Of a DNA stretch of 64,000 nucleotides, positions 7,869 through 15,269 are shown in pieces. Source of the DNA: UBA7359 sp964523895. Lineage in GTDB: Bacteria; Pseudomonadota; Gammaproteobacteria; Eutrophobiales; Eutrophobiaceae. The DNA lies in the NCBI GenBank assembly GCA_964523895.1, contig CAZGBJ010000001.1:62001-126000 (forward strand). The letters are read 5' to 3'. The notes beneath the pieces are model-generated. The model made no database searches and was not told the DNA's origin. It worked only from the letters and a program-made list of their open reading frames with translations. Position numbers and translations under genes: made by a program. Within the stretch, counting starts at the first letter, position 1; each line of letters begins with the position of its first letter.

Positions 7869-8023
7869 CCGTCATTCCGGGCTTGACCCGGAATCCAGTT
7901 AAACAAGCAGTACGTCCACATTATGTTGATAATAACGTATTGAATTTTAGAGGATGTTTTATCTATTTAAAACTTTACCTAAAGATGTTATCCACTGGAT
8001 TCCGGGTCAAGCCCGGAATGACG
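7869..8023. repeat. paired 31-bp inverted repeats of a dispersed palindromic sequence
   Basis: The 7768-8071 gap holds no gene. It contains two exact inverted copies of a 31-bp GC-rich unit at 7869-7899 and 7993-8023, separated by 93 AT-rich bases. Each arm is itself palindromic: ATTCCGGG, a five-base spacer, CCCGGAAT. Sequences of the ATTCCGGGCTTGACCCGGAAT type are familiar as dispersed intergenic repeats in proteobacteria. The pair could form one long cruciform or two hairpins, and may act as a bidirectional transcription barrier between the converging PilZ and haemoglobin genes. The 86-codon frame running through it is judged spurious. Confidence 0.8.
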
Positions 8024-8071
8024 GGGTATTATTTTCATAATATCTACCCACAGATTCTGCTGAAGAACCAT

Positions 8072-8470
8072 TTAATCTAAGTCTTTGTTCATCATGTGGT
8101 TTGCTGTTTGCGTAAAAGAGGACATTAACTGTTCTTTGAACATGGTATCAAGATTTAACTCGTTCAAAGCTTTCTGCATACACATTAACCATTGATCACG
8201 CTCTTCGTTACCAATGGGAAAAGGTAAATGTCTGCCACGCAAGCGCGGATGACCAAATGCAGCAATATAACGATCAGGTCCTCCCATCCAACCACTTAAA
8301 AACATAAATAACTTTTCCCGGGCACTACGCATATCTTTTGCATGCAAATCTCGGATCAATTTTGCTTCGGGCAAGGACTCCATGTTGTCATAAAATAAGC
8401 CAACTAATTGCTTTAAACCTTCATCTCCACCGATACGTTCATGGGCTGTTTGTCTTTTTGTTTCGTTCAT
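8072..8470 (-). CDS. group II truncated haemoglobin
   Basis: Haem protein of 132 residues in the 2-on-2 globin fold, probably for oxygen or nitric oxide chemistry. Family features are the early ERIGGDEGLKQLVGLFYDNM, the L-F-x-F-L-S-G-W-x-G-G-P motif (MFLSGWMGGPDRY, about 70-82) typical of group II, and the proximal histidine in HPRLRGRHLPF. The conserved Trp appears in ERDQWLMCMQKAL. It is divergent from a 67-residue gene, and the two share a palindromic promoter region (8511-8538). Confidence 0.92.
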   Translation of the reverse strand: MNETKRQTAHERIGGDEGLKQLVGLFYDNMESLPEAKLIRDLHAKDMRSAREKLFMFLSGWMGGPDRYIAAFGHPRLRGRHLPFPIGNEERDQWLMCMQKALNELNLDTMFKEQLMSSFTQTANHMMNKDLD

Positions 8471-8510
8471 ATTTTAGCTAAAATAATTTTCTAATTTAGT
8501 GTATTTTCCA

Positions 8511-8538
8511 ATTATAACATTCGTAATATTGTTATAAT
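8511..8538. promoter_or_regulatory. operator-like palindrome over divergent -10 elements
   Basis: A perfect 9-bp inverted repeat, ATTATAACA and TGTTATAAT, with a 10-bp spacer, lies between the divergent haemoglobin and 67-residue genes. The right arm contains TATAAT at 8533-8538, only six bases before the ATG at 8545, so transcription from it would begin at or near the start codon. The left arm reads TATAAT on the minus strand, about 40 bases from the haemoglobin start. One regulator could therefore cover both promoters. No match to a named regulator consensus was recognised. Confidence 0.5.
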
Positions 8539-8544
8539 ACGCTT

Positions 8545-8748
8545 ATGCAAATAGACCGCTCTAAAGTAACCATAAAATCTCTTACTTCAGAAGATGATGA
8601 TGAATTTGTAGTCGCAACACCTTCGGAAAGAGTGATGATGGTTTGGCCTCTCACTCACGAAATCTGGGATATATATAAACCGGGATATGCTGAACAACGA
8701 TTACAAAGAGATATTACAGCTCTTAACCGAATTGAATTAAAAAGATAA
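8545..8748 (+). CDS. small conserved-looking hypothetical protein
   Basis: A 67-residue cytoplasmic protein with an acidic N-terminal half (TSEDDDEFVVATPSERVMMV) and a hydrophobic-aromatic centre (WPLTHEIWDIY), and no membrane segment. It has no ribosome binding site, because TATAAT lies six bases before the ATG, so the mRNA may be leaderless. It is divergent from the truncated haemoglobin gene and convergent with the YkuD gene. I do not recognise a family, but its composition and tight promoter placement argue that it is a real gene. Confidence 0.6.
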   Translation: MQIDRSKVTIKSLTSEDDDEFVVATPSERVMMVWPLTHEIWDIYKPGYAEQRLQRDITALNRIELKR

Positions 8749-8761
8749 TAAATATGTAACG

Positions 8762-9241
8762 TCAACCTGAAGTTATTTGCACCGTAATTCCTTCGTCTAC
8801 TAGTTCAAACAATTCAATAATTTCATTATTTCGCATGCGTATACAACCACGCGAACCCGGAACCCCCATAGCTACATCATCGGGTGAGCCGTGAATGTAG
8901 ATATAACGATCATGGCTATCTACGTTACCACCCTTGTTCTTTCTTTCTTCCGTACCACTTAACCAGAGTATGCGCGTTAATATCCAGTCACGTTCCGGGT
9001 ACTGCTCGCGTAATGACGCTTGATAGATCTCTCCAGTTGCTACTCTGGCAACAAAGACTGAATTAATTTCAGCGCCATCACCAATTTTTTCAAAAATAAT
9101 ATGTCTGCCGCAGGGTGTGCATTCGCTATCCATTATTTCACCGGGACCATTTTTGGCGGTAGAGATAGAATATTGCTTAAGTTGTTTATCTTCATCAAAC
9201 AACGTTAAAGTTTGTTCTTTAATTGATATTTGTATATGCAT
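8762..9241 (-). CDS. cytoplasmic YkuD-domain protein, probable L,D-carboxypeptidase (ElsL/LdcV-like)
   Basis: The 159-residue protein is nearly all YkuD catalytic domain. The conserved histidine is in IYIHGSPDD and the active-site cysteine in GSRGCIRMRN, near residues 115-136. It lacks a signal peptide, and only eight bases separate it from the upstream gene, so none can have been missed. Most YkuD L,D-transpeptidases are periplasmic; signal-less members such as Acinetobacter ElsL act as cytoplasmic L,D-carboxypeptidases that trim recycled murein tetrapeptides. That role is inferred here from the missing signal and from the peptide-binding lipoprotein encoded just upstream. The general domain call is firm. 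Confidence 0.85.
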   Translation of the reverse strand: MHIQISIKEQTLTLFDEDKQLKQYSISTAKNGPGEIMDSECTPCGRHIIFEKIGDGAEINSVFVARVATGEIYQASLREQYPERDWILTRILWLSGTEERKNKGGNVDSHDRYIYIHGSPDDVAMGVPGSRGCIRMRNNEIIELFELVDEGITVQITSG

Positions 9242-9249
9242 AAATAATT

Positions 9250-10731
9250 TTAATTTTGCCGTACCGTATGCTCTAATGCATCAAAGTTACCATCAGTATT
9301 CAACTTATAGTCTTTTATATTTTTTCGTATCGCCAAGACATTATCTTCATACCATAATGGAATAGTAGGTAAGGCATCAAATAAAATTTGCTGTAACTCA
9401 CGATAATATTCAGCCTGTTTTATTAATAATGGCTCAACTTCGGCAAGTTCAATAATAGAATCAACTTGATTATTTATGAACCGCCCCCGATTAGCACCGT
9501 ATGGCGGTATTGCACTGCTATGAAATACATAACGAAAAACATCCGGCATTTTCAAACCGACCCAGGACAAACTATACATTTGAAAACGGCCGTTCTTAAT
9601 ATCGCTATAAAACGTGCCCCAGTCATAACTGCGAATATCTATTTCTATACCTACAGATTTTAATTGATCCTGAATAATAGTCGCGAGACGTAAACGAAAA
9701 GGATTATTAGATGTTTTATAAGTTAATTTCAATGGTGTATCCAGGCCGTAACCTGCTTGCTTTAAAAAGGTCTCTGCTTTGGTGGGGTCATAATCATAAC
9801 CACTTAAGTTCGTATTTGTCGCCCAATGGCCGGCTGGCAATAATGTCCCCGCTTTTCGTGCCGATTCGCCCATAACGTATTTAATTATAGAATCCCGGTC
9901 TATTGCATGAGCAATGGCCCTGCGTATTAAATCATTTCCAGTAGCTGGATCTTCCAAATTAAATCCGATATAGCTAAAGGTACTACCCTGCTTTCTTTTT
10001 ACTTCAATCGAATCTCTTGTTGTCAACCATTTAACAATTTCAGGTGGCAAGTTACCCTGAACTAAATCAATCTCGCCTCTTAATAGTTTAAGCACCCTGA
10101 CAGTAGGATCTTTTAAGGTAACAAATTCTATTATTTGTTTATCGTCTAATCGTATCAGCTTTAATCGTGAATCATCCTGCCATTCTAAAATCTGCATCGA
10201 ACCACTACCAACAGGTTCTCGACTGAAATTGTATTTTTTTGAAATTAATTTTTCAGGGAGAATCCCTATCACCATTCGTCCGGGGAAAAGAGGATCGGGC
10301 TGAGATAACTTGAAGTCGATTGTGTTTTCATCAATAACACTGATATAACTTATCATTTGAACCGAGCCTCTATGTGGCGAGGCATTTGCTTGATCTAATA
10401 CAGATTCATACGTGGCTTTTACATCATTTGCTGTTAATCGCGAACCATCATGAAACTCTCGACCTTCATTCCCCAGAGTAAAACGGTAATGATCCAGTTT
10501 AATTTGTTCCCAATTTGCCAGATCAGGCATAACTTGAAACTGTTCATCAAAATCAACAAGGCTTCGGTAAATCAATCGAGTGATACGATAAGAAACTGCA
10601 TCGGTAGAAAAACGTGGATCGAGAGTAACGGGAGCCGTATTTAAACCAAAGGCAATGCTATTTCTATTTGAATCGGCACAAGCAGTAATAAACAACAAAC
10701 AAAGTAAAAATAATAGATTAGCTAGTTTCAC
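9250..10731 (-). CDS. peptide ABC transporter substrate-binding lipoprotein
   Basis: Family 5 extracellular solute-binding protein, 493 residues, of the DppA/OppA class. A lipobox, LLFITAC, ends the signal peptide near residue 18, so the protein is lipid-anchored. Typical features are the N-terminal PVTLDPRFSTDAVSYRITRL, FHDGSRLTANDVKATYESV, and LIRRAIAHAIDRDSIIKYV. It overlaps rlmD by four bases upstream and is followed after eight bases by the YkuD gene. The matching permeases are likely dppB and dppC at 1498-3227. Murein peptide as ligand is an inference from context. Confidence 0.92.
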   Translation of the reverse strand: MKLANLLFLLCLLFITACADSNRNSIAFGLNTAPVTLDPRFSTDAVSYRITRLIYRSLVDFDEQFQVMPDLANWEQIKLDHYRFTLGNEGREFHDGSRLTANDVKATYESVLDQANASPHRGSVQMISYISVIDENTIDFKLSQPDPLFPGRMVIGILPEKLISKKYNFSREPVGSGSMQILEWQDDSRLKLIRLDDKQIIEFVTLKDPTVRVLKLLRGEIDLVQGNLPPEIVKWLTTRDSIEVKRKQGSTFSYIGFNLEDPATGNDLIRRAIAHAIDRDSIIKYVMGESARKAGTLLPAGHWATNTNLSGYDYDPTKAETFLKQAGYGLDTPLKLTYKTSNNPFRLRLATIIQDQLKSVGIEIDIRSYDWGTFYSDIKNGRFQMYSLSWVGLKMPDVFRYVFHSSAIPPYGANRGRFINNQVDSIIELAEVEPLLIKQAEYYRELQQILFDALPTIPLWYEDNVLAIRKNIKDYKLNTDGNFDALEHTVRQN

Positions 10732-12068
10732 TTTGTAAATACGGCAATTGACTCAACATGTGCTGTGTGAGGAAACATATCCATTACACCGGCTTTCTTT
10801 AATTTAAATTTTTTCTCATTGACGAGAATACCCGCATCGCGCGCTAATGTTGCTGGGTTGCATGAGACATAGACAATTCGTTCAACATTCTTAGTATTTA
10901 ATGCCCCAATAATTTCTTTTGCGCCCGTTCGTGCCGGATCGAGTAAAATTTTATTATAGGATTTTTTCATAAAGTCGTACTCTTGATCAAAGTCTGCAAG
11001 ATCAGCGGCATAAAATTCAACATTGTCTAACTTGTTTTTTTCCGCATTCTGTTTTGCTCTTTTTACCAAACCTTTGTCGCCTTCTACACCAACAACTGAT
11101 TTGGCTTTCCGAGCAATCGGTAATGTAAAGTTACCCACGCCACAAAACAGATCCAGCACTTCGTCATCCTCATTAACGTCGAGTAATTCTAACGCCAAAT
11201 TAATCATCTGCTGATTAATCTCAACATTGATTTGCGTAAAATCAATCGGCTGGAAATAAATATTTAAATTATGATCTTCCAATCTATAAAACAATTCTGA
11301 TTGATCGGATTCATTATTGTTATCGTTTAGGCGATGCACTGTGTCATATCCACCCGGCTGTAGATAAAACTTGAAATTATGCTCCTGTTCAAAAGTTTTT
11401 AATTGATTCAGATCATCTTCATTAAATTCGGCAAGATGGCGCATCACTAAAGCAACTCCGTTATCACTGACTGCCACTTCTATTTGCGGGATTTGATCTT
11501 TAATTGATAGGTTTTCAATTAATGCCTGTAAGTCTGCTATTTTATGACCCACATCGGGATGTAATACTTCGCAATGTTTTATATCAGCAATAAACGGACT
11601 GCGTTTTTCACGAAAACCGACTAATACGCGTTCTTTTTTAATTACATACTTCACGCCTAACCTTGCTTTGGTACGATAACCAAACACGGGGCCGGTTAAT
11701 GGCGGTAAAACTGTTTTCGGTTTTACTTTGCCTAAATGTGTGAATTGTTCTAATAATACATTCTGTTTATGTTCTAACTGTGCTTCGGCGCTCATGTGTT
11801 GCAAGCTACATCCGCCACAATAACCGAAGTATTCGCAACCTGGAGTTATACGTTGCTCACTTGCTGCAATGACATTCTCTGACACACCTTCAGAAAACTT
11901 CGCGCGTGTACTGACATAATTAAATTCTACTTCTTCATCAGGCAGTGCATTATCAATAAAGACTGCTTTACCATCAATATGCGCAACACCTCGACCTTCG
12001 TGCGATAAAGATTCAATTTCTGCTTTGAAAAGCCCTTGCGGGATTTTATTACGACGGCGTCTGGCCAT
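10728..12068 (-). CDS. rlmD: 23S rRNA (uracil-1939-C5)-methyltransferase RlmD
   Basis: SAM-dependent enzyme that makes m5U1939 in 23S rRNA. The 446-residue protein begins with a basic stretch and a TRAM domain (LSHEGRGVAHIDGKAVFIDN), then the iron-sulfur cluster cysteines (CEYFGYCGGCSLQHM, with a further Cys in IKHCEVLHP), and a C-terminal methyltransferase with VLDLFCGVGNFTLPIA and the catalytic region DPARTGAKE and YVSCNPATLARD. All key residues are present. It is the first gene of a unit continuing into the peptide-binding protein. Confidence 0.95.
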   Translation of the reverse strand: MARRRRNKIPQGLFKAEIESLSHEGRGVAHIDGKAVFIDNALPDEEVEFNYVSTRAKFSEGVSENVIAASEQRITPGCEYFGYCGGCSLQHMSAEAQLEHKQNVLLEQFTHLGKVKPKTVLPPLTGPVFGYRTKARLGVKYVIKKERVLVGFREKRSPFIADIKHCEVLHPDVGHKIADLQALIENLSIKDQIPQIEVAVSDNGVALVMRHLAEFNEDDLNQLKTFEQEHNFKFYLQPGGYDTVHRLNDNNNESDQSELFYRLEDHNLNIYFQPIDFTQINVEINQQMINLALELLDVNEDDEVLDLFCGVGNFTLPIARKAKSVVGVEGDKGLVKRAKQNAEKNKLDNVEFYAADLADFDQEYDFMKKSYNKILLDPARTGAKEIIGALNTKNVERIVYVSCNPATLARDAGILVNEKKFKLKKAGVMDMFPHTAHVESIAVFTK

Positions 12069-12110
12069 AGATAAAAAATAATTCTTAAAACGTAAGTAAT
12101 ATCAAAGAAT

Positions 12111-12172
12111 GCCACAGAGCACACAGAGCACACAGAGGAACAACTGTTTTTTCACTCTGTGACCTCTGTGGC
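12111..12172. repeat. CACAGAG/CTCTGTG dispersed inverted repeat
   Basis: The 149 bases between rlmD and the exonuclease gene contain GCCACAGAG followed by two further CACAGAG units, then an A/T spacer, then CTCTGTGACCTCTGTGGC. The two sides are inverted copies. Sequences of this kind are common dispersed intergenic repeats in bacteria. It could fold as a hairpin in RNA of either strand. Confidence 0.65.
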
Positions 12173-12217
12173 TGATTAGTATTCATGTCTATGTAAAGTA
12201 GATTATTAATATTCTAC

Positions 12218-12997
12218 TTATGATATCTGCCATGTTTCGAGAAATTCTTTTAGATGCGGTTTACTCTCGTCGTCCAATAAGTCCTGAACTTGATTACATT
12301 CGTCTTGATACTGACTTTCTGTTAAACGACCACGTATTAATTCATAACGTAAATAAACCAGATAGGTATTTAATACGTCTGTCTCGCAATAATTGCGTAT
12401 CGCTTCTATATCACCCGCAGTATATGTTTCCCAAACCTTATCACCACTCATGCCCATCTTGCCTGGGAAACCAAGTAATGTAGCAATTTGATCAAGAGGT
12501 GCTTTTGTTCCGGGCATATAACCCGCAATGACATCCATTAAATCCGTATGACGACTATGAAAACGGGATAAATAATTATTCCATTTGAAGCTTTTATCAT
12601 CGTCACCATTTTCCCAATAACGCTGTGCAACTACGCCGTGCAACAGTGAACGATAATGTAATACCGGCAAATCAAAACCACTACCATTCCATGAAACAAT
12701 GGTTGGTGTATAACGCTCGAGACCTTCAAAGAAACGCTGAATAATTTCTTTCTCATCGGAATCAACATCCCCTAAAGACCAAACGCTCAATTTATCCTTT
12801 GTTTTTAATACGACAGAGATAGCAACAATCTTATGCAAGTAATGTCGTAAAAAATCAGACTTGCCATCGGTTTCCTGACGGCGCTGACTAAACATCAATT
12901 CAGCCGCATCTTCGGCTTTCAAACCTTCCAGATTATATAATCTTTTTCCCGATTCAATGTCCGGTACGGTTTCGATATCAAAAACAAGAATATTCAT
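12218..12997 (-). CDS. PolB-type 3'-5' exonuclease domain protein
   Basis: Predicted DnaQ-fold 3'-5' exonuclease of the DNA_pol_B_exo2 family (259 residues). The metal-binding ExoI motif is in LVFDIETVPD at the N-terminus, ExoII in IVSWNGSGFDLPVLHYRS, and ExoIII in IRNYCETDVLNTYLVYLRY. The substrate is unknown for this stand-alone family, which lacks a polymerase domain. It is preceded by a small lipoprotein gene on the same strand. Confidence 0.85.
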   Translation of the reverse strand: MNILVFDIETVPDIESGKRLYNLEGLKAEDAAELMFSQRRQETDGKSDFLRHYLHKIVAISVVLKTKDKLSVWSLGDVDSDEKEIIQRFFEGLERYTPTIVSWNGSGFDLPVLHYRSLLHGVVAQRYWENGDDDKSFKWNNYLSRFHSRHTDLMDVIAGYMPGTKAPLDQIATLLGFPGKMGMSGDKVWETYTAGDIEAIRNYCETDVLNTYLVYLRYELIRGRLTESQYQDECNQVQDLLDDESKPHLKEFLETWQIS

Positions 12998-13013
12998 GAC
13001 TTAGATAATTCAT

Positions 13014-13445
13014 TTATAATTTTTTCATATGCTTTACAAGCACATCTATTACTTCTTTATCAGATAATTTCTGATCTTCTATCTCTTTCATGAGACTTAC
13101 TAATATTGATAAAGCATTACTAATTGAAAAGTAAGTAAACTCATTTTCAAAAACTTCTTTCTCAATAACTTTTTCTTTTATTATTCTCAAATCACAGTTT
13201 GAAAAAATATCTGAATAACGTGATAGCCCGTTAATTATATTAACAGTAATCGCCTTAGGTGTTTCTATCGATGGGATAGAGAATAATGGTGTCACATTAT
13301 TTTCAAAATAATTTTCAAAATCGTCTTTATGAGTTATGCATTCTGATAAAGAAACATCTTTAAGATTTGAAGTTTTATCTGCATCTGAACAACTAGAAAA
13401 TAAAGTAAAAAATATAATAAACCATATAATATTTTTATACTGCAT
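13014..13445 (-). CDS. hypothetical lipoprotein
   Basis: A 143-residue protein with a short signal peptide and lipobox (IIFFTLFSSC, Cys about residue 19), so a lipid-anchored envelope protein is likely. The mature part is Lys/Glu/Ile-rich with predicted helices (RIIKEKVIEKEVFENEF). The gene lies 16 bases upstream of the exonuclease gene. Its base composition is more AT-rich than its neighbours, which may indicate weak constraint or a recent origin. No family recognised. Confidence 0.6.
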   Translation of the reverse strand: MQYKNIIWFIIFFTLFSSCSDADKTSNLKDVSLSECITHKDDFENYFENNVTPLFSIPSIETPKAITVNIINGLSRYSDIFSNCDLRIIKEKVIEKEVFENEFTYFSISNALSILVSLMKEIEDQKLSDKEVIDVLVKHMKKL

Positions 13446-13479
13446 TACTATACCTTTAATTAATATTTCAGAGAACTTT

Positions 13480-13596
13480 TCAGGACGTCACGAACGAAGG
13501 CTAATCGAGGCAAAAACGAACTAACAAACGGAGTGTACAAGACAGTACATGAGTATTGTTCGTTCGTTTTTAACGAAGAGTAGCCGAGCGCAGTAG
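13480..13596. repeat. dispersed repeat at the 3' end of cysM
   Basis: The bases between cysM and the lipoprotein gene hold a repeat-like sequence with the recognisable core ACGGAGTGTACAAGACAGTA followed by CATGAG, flanked by inverted GAACG/CGTTC-rich arms and ending with GCCGAGCGCAGTAGTCATGA. The last bases supply the cysM stop codon. The gggagtgtac-tacatgag pattern is one I associate with genome-wide repeats of gammaproteobacteria. Boundaries are approximate. Confidence 0.5.
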
Positions 13597-14502
13597 TCAT
13601 GAAGGGAAAACATTCGTTGAGAGGTAACGGTCGCCTCTGTCACAAACAATAGTGACGATCACTGCATTCTCTACTTCTTTTGATAATTGTAGTGCTGCTG
13701 CCATGGCACCACCGGATGAGATACCGGCAAAGATTCCTTCTTTAGCACCAAGCTCTAATGTCGTTTTTTCTGCAAGCTCTTGACCCATATCCATAATGCG
13801 ATCAACACGAGGAGCTTCATAAATTTTTGGCATATATGCTTCTGGCCAACGACGTATGCCTGGGATTTTTGCGCCTTCTATTGGTTGTACTCCGACAATC
13901 TGAATATCTGGATTTTGTTCTTTAAGAAAACGTGACGTTCCCATGATGGTTCCAGTCGTACCCATAGCACTGACAAAGTGTGTAATCTTGCCATTGGTAT
14001 CACGCCATATTTCCGGACCGGTACCTTCATAATGCGCGCGCGGATTATCAGGATTGCCAAATTGATCCAGTATTTTACCCTCTCCCTTTGCTTCCATTTC
14101 TCGAGAAACATCAATCGCTTCTTCCATACTGCCATCGGCAGAGCTTAAAACAATTTCTGCACCAAATGCTTTCATTACCGCACGTCGTTCAACACTCATG
14201 CTTTCTGGCATGATTAAAATCATTTTATAACCGCGTATTGCTGCTGCCATTGCCAATGCAATGCCGGTATTACCACTGGTTGCTTCTATCAAAGTATCAC
14301 CAGGTTTTATTTCGCCACGTTCTTCAGCATGTTTAATCATGCTTAATGCTGGACGATCTTTTACAGAACCCGCCGGATTATTACCTTCAAGTTTGGCAAG
14401 AACAACATTACTGGTATCACCTGTTAGGCGTTGTATTCGTACTAAGGGTGTATTTCCAACATAAGATTCTAGTGTCGGAAAGTCTGGTAAGTTATTACTC
14501 AT
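13597..14502 (-). CDS. cysM: cysteine synthase B (O-acetylserine sulfhydrylase)
   Basis: PLP-dependent enzyme that makes cysteine from O-acetylserine and sulfide or thiosulfate. The 301-residue length and the N-terminus (TLESYVGNTPLVRIQRL) match CysM. The PLP lysine is in NPAGSVKDRPA near residue 45, and the phosphate-binding loop is in EATSGNTGIALAMAA. The C-terminal ISSGGAMAAAL is also present. Both sides of the gene are bordered by non-coding repeats: one ten bases before the ATG and one that contributes the stop codon. Confidence 0.95.
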   Translation of the reverse strand: MSNNLPDFPTLESYVGNTPLVRIQRLTGDTSNVVLAKLEGNNPAGSVKDRPALSMIKHAEERGEIKPGDTLIEATSGNTGIALAMAAAIRGYKMILIMPESMSVERRAVMKAFGAEIVLSSADGSMEEAIDVSREMEAKGEGKILDQFGNPDNPRAHYEGTGPEIWRDTNGKITHFVSAMGTTGTIMGTSRFLKEQNPDIQIVGVQPIEGAKIPGIRRWPEAYMPKIYEAPRVDRIMDMGQELAEKTTLELGAKEGIFAGISSGGAMAAALQLSKEVENAVIVTIVCDRGDRYLSTNVFPS

Positions 14503-14511
14503 ATTTATTTA

Positions 14512-14796
14512 GGATACCTGTAAAAATAGGATATTTTTCGCCTAGAGCGCCTACGGTTGGTGTGAGAGTAAGGCCGCTCTTAGACATCCATGTCTTCGCG
14601 GCATTCGCACATCCATGTGCATCAGTGCAACGCACGGACGACTGCATGGATGCAGGAGGTAGAGCAACGCCGGAAGCAGTTGCCAAGCTGACACAGCAAT
14701 CGCGACAAAATTGCCGGGAGCGATTTTGAGTGTCAGCCCCGAAGGGGTGAGCCTCATGGACGAGGCGAACAAAAATAGACATTTTAAAAGGTATCC
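14512..14796. repeat. GC-richer palindromic element between cysM and rimI
   Basis: A 285-bp element with imperfect inverted ends: GGATACCTGTAAAAAT at 14512 and GGATACCTTTTAAAAT read inward from 14796, each continuing into TATTTTT and CGCCT. Inside are many small palindromes (GACATCCATGTC, CACATCCATGTG, GCCCCGAAGGGG). It is clearly richer in G and C than its surroundings. The core CGCCTAGAGCGCCTAC is shared with three other intergenic sites in the window. Its right end encodes the last codons and stop of rimI, and its left end is ten bases from the cysM start. Reading frames inside it are not considered genes. Confidence 0.65.
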
Positions 14797-15269
14797 CCTT
14801 CTCGTGGCGTTGACTTGGCAAAGATCAACGCATCTTCGCGTCCCATTTTTGCCGGATAATAATTTCGACGAGCGCCTATTTCATCAAAGCCCATATCAAG
14901 ATAAAGCTTAATCGCAGCGAAGTTTGTAGGACGTACTTCTAGAAAAGTCATATTAACATCGTGTTCCAATGCCACATCTAGCAAATGATTTAACAACATT
15001 CGACCTAAGCCTATGGACTGATAATCTGGATGCACACATATGTTTAAAATATGCGATTCACCAACGGCAACAGACATCACACCATGCGCAACAATAATTC
15101 CATCACGCTCAAGTACCCAACAACAATAACCGACATGCAAACAATCCTGAAAAATTGTTTCGCTCCATGGGAACTCATAGGCACGATTTTCAGTATCAAT
15201 GACGAATTCAATATCTTCTTCAGACATCGGCCTGATAAGTATATCTGCCTGTTTTATTACGGCACTCAT
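14784..15269 (-). CDS. rimI: ribosomal protein S18 N-acetyltransferase RimI
   Basis: GNAT-family enzyme that acetylates the N-terminal alanine of ribosomal protein S18. The family motifs are FPWSETIFQDC, the acetyl-CoA loop VHPDYQSIGLGRMLLNHLL, FLEVRPTNFAAIKLYLDMGF and GARRNYYP. At 161 residues it is slightly longer than the usual ~150. The start overlaps the udg stop by four bases. The last four residues (GDTF) and the stop codon fall in the inverted end of the repeat element at 14512-14796. Confidence 0.92.
   Translation of the reverse strand: MSAVIKQADILIRPMSEEDIEFVIDTENRAYEFPWSETIFQDCLHVGYCCWVLERDGIIVAHGVMSVAVGESHILNICVHPDYQSIGLGRMLLNHLLDVALEHDVNMTFLEVRPTNFAAIKLYLDMGFDEIGARRNYYPAKMGREDALIFAKSTPREGDTF

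Noticed and set aside
7820..8080. 86-codon plus-strand frame
   Set aside because: It runs through both 31-bp inverted repeats and has no protein-like pattern.
14495..14821. Several overlapping frames between cysM and rimI on both strands
   Set aside because: They lie in the palindromic element; the translations mirror inverted repeats and have no ribosome binding sites.
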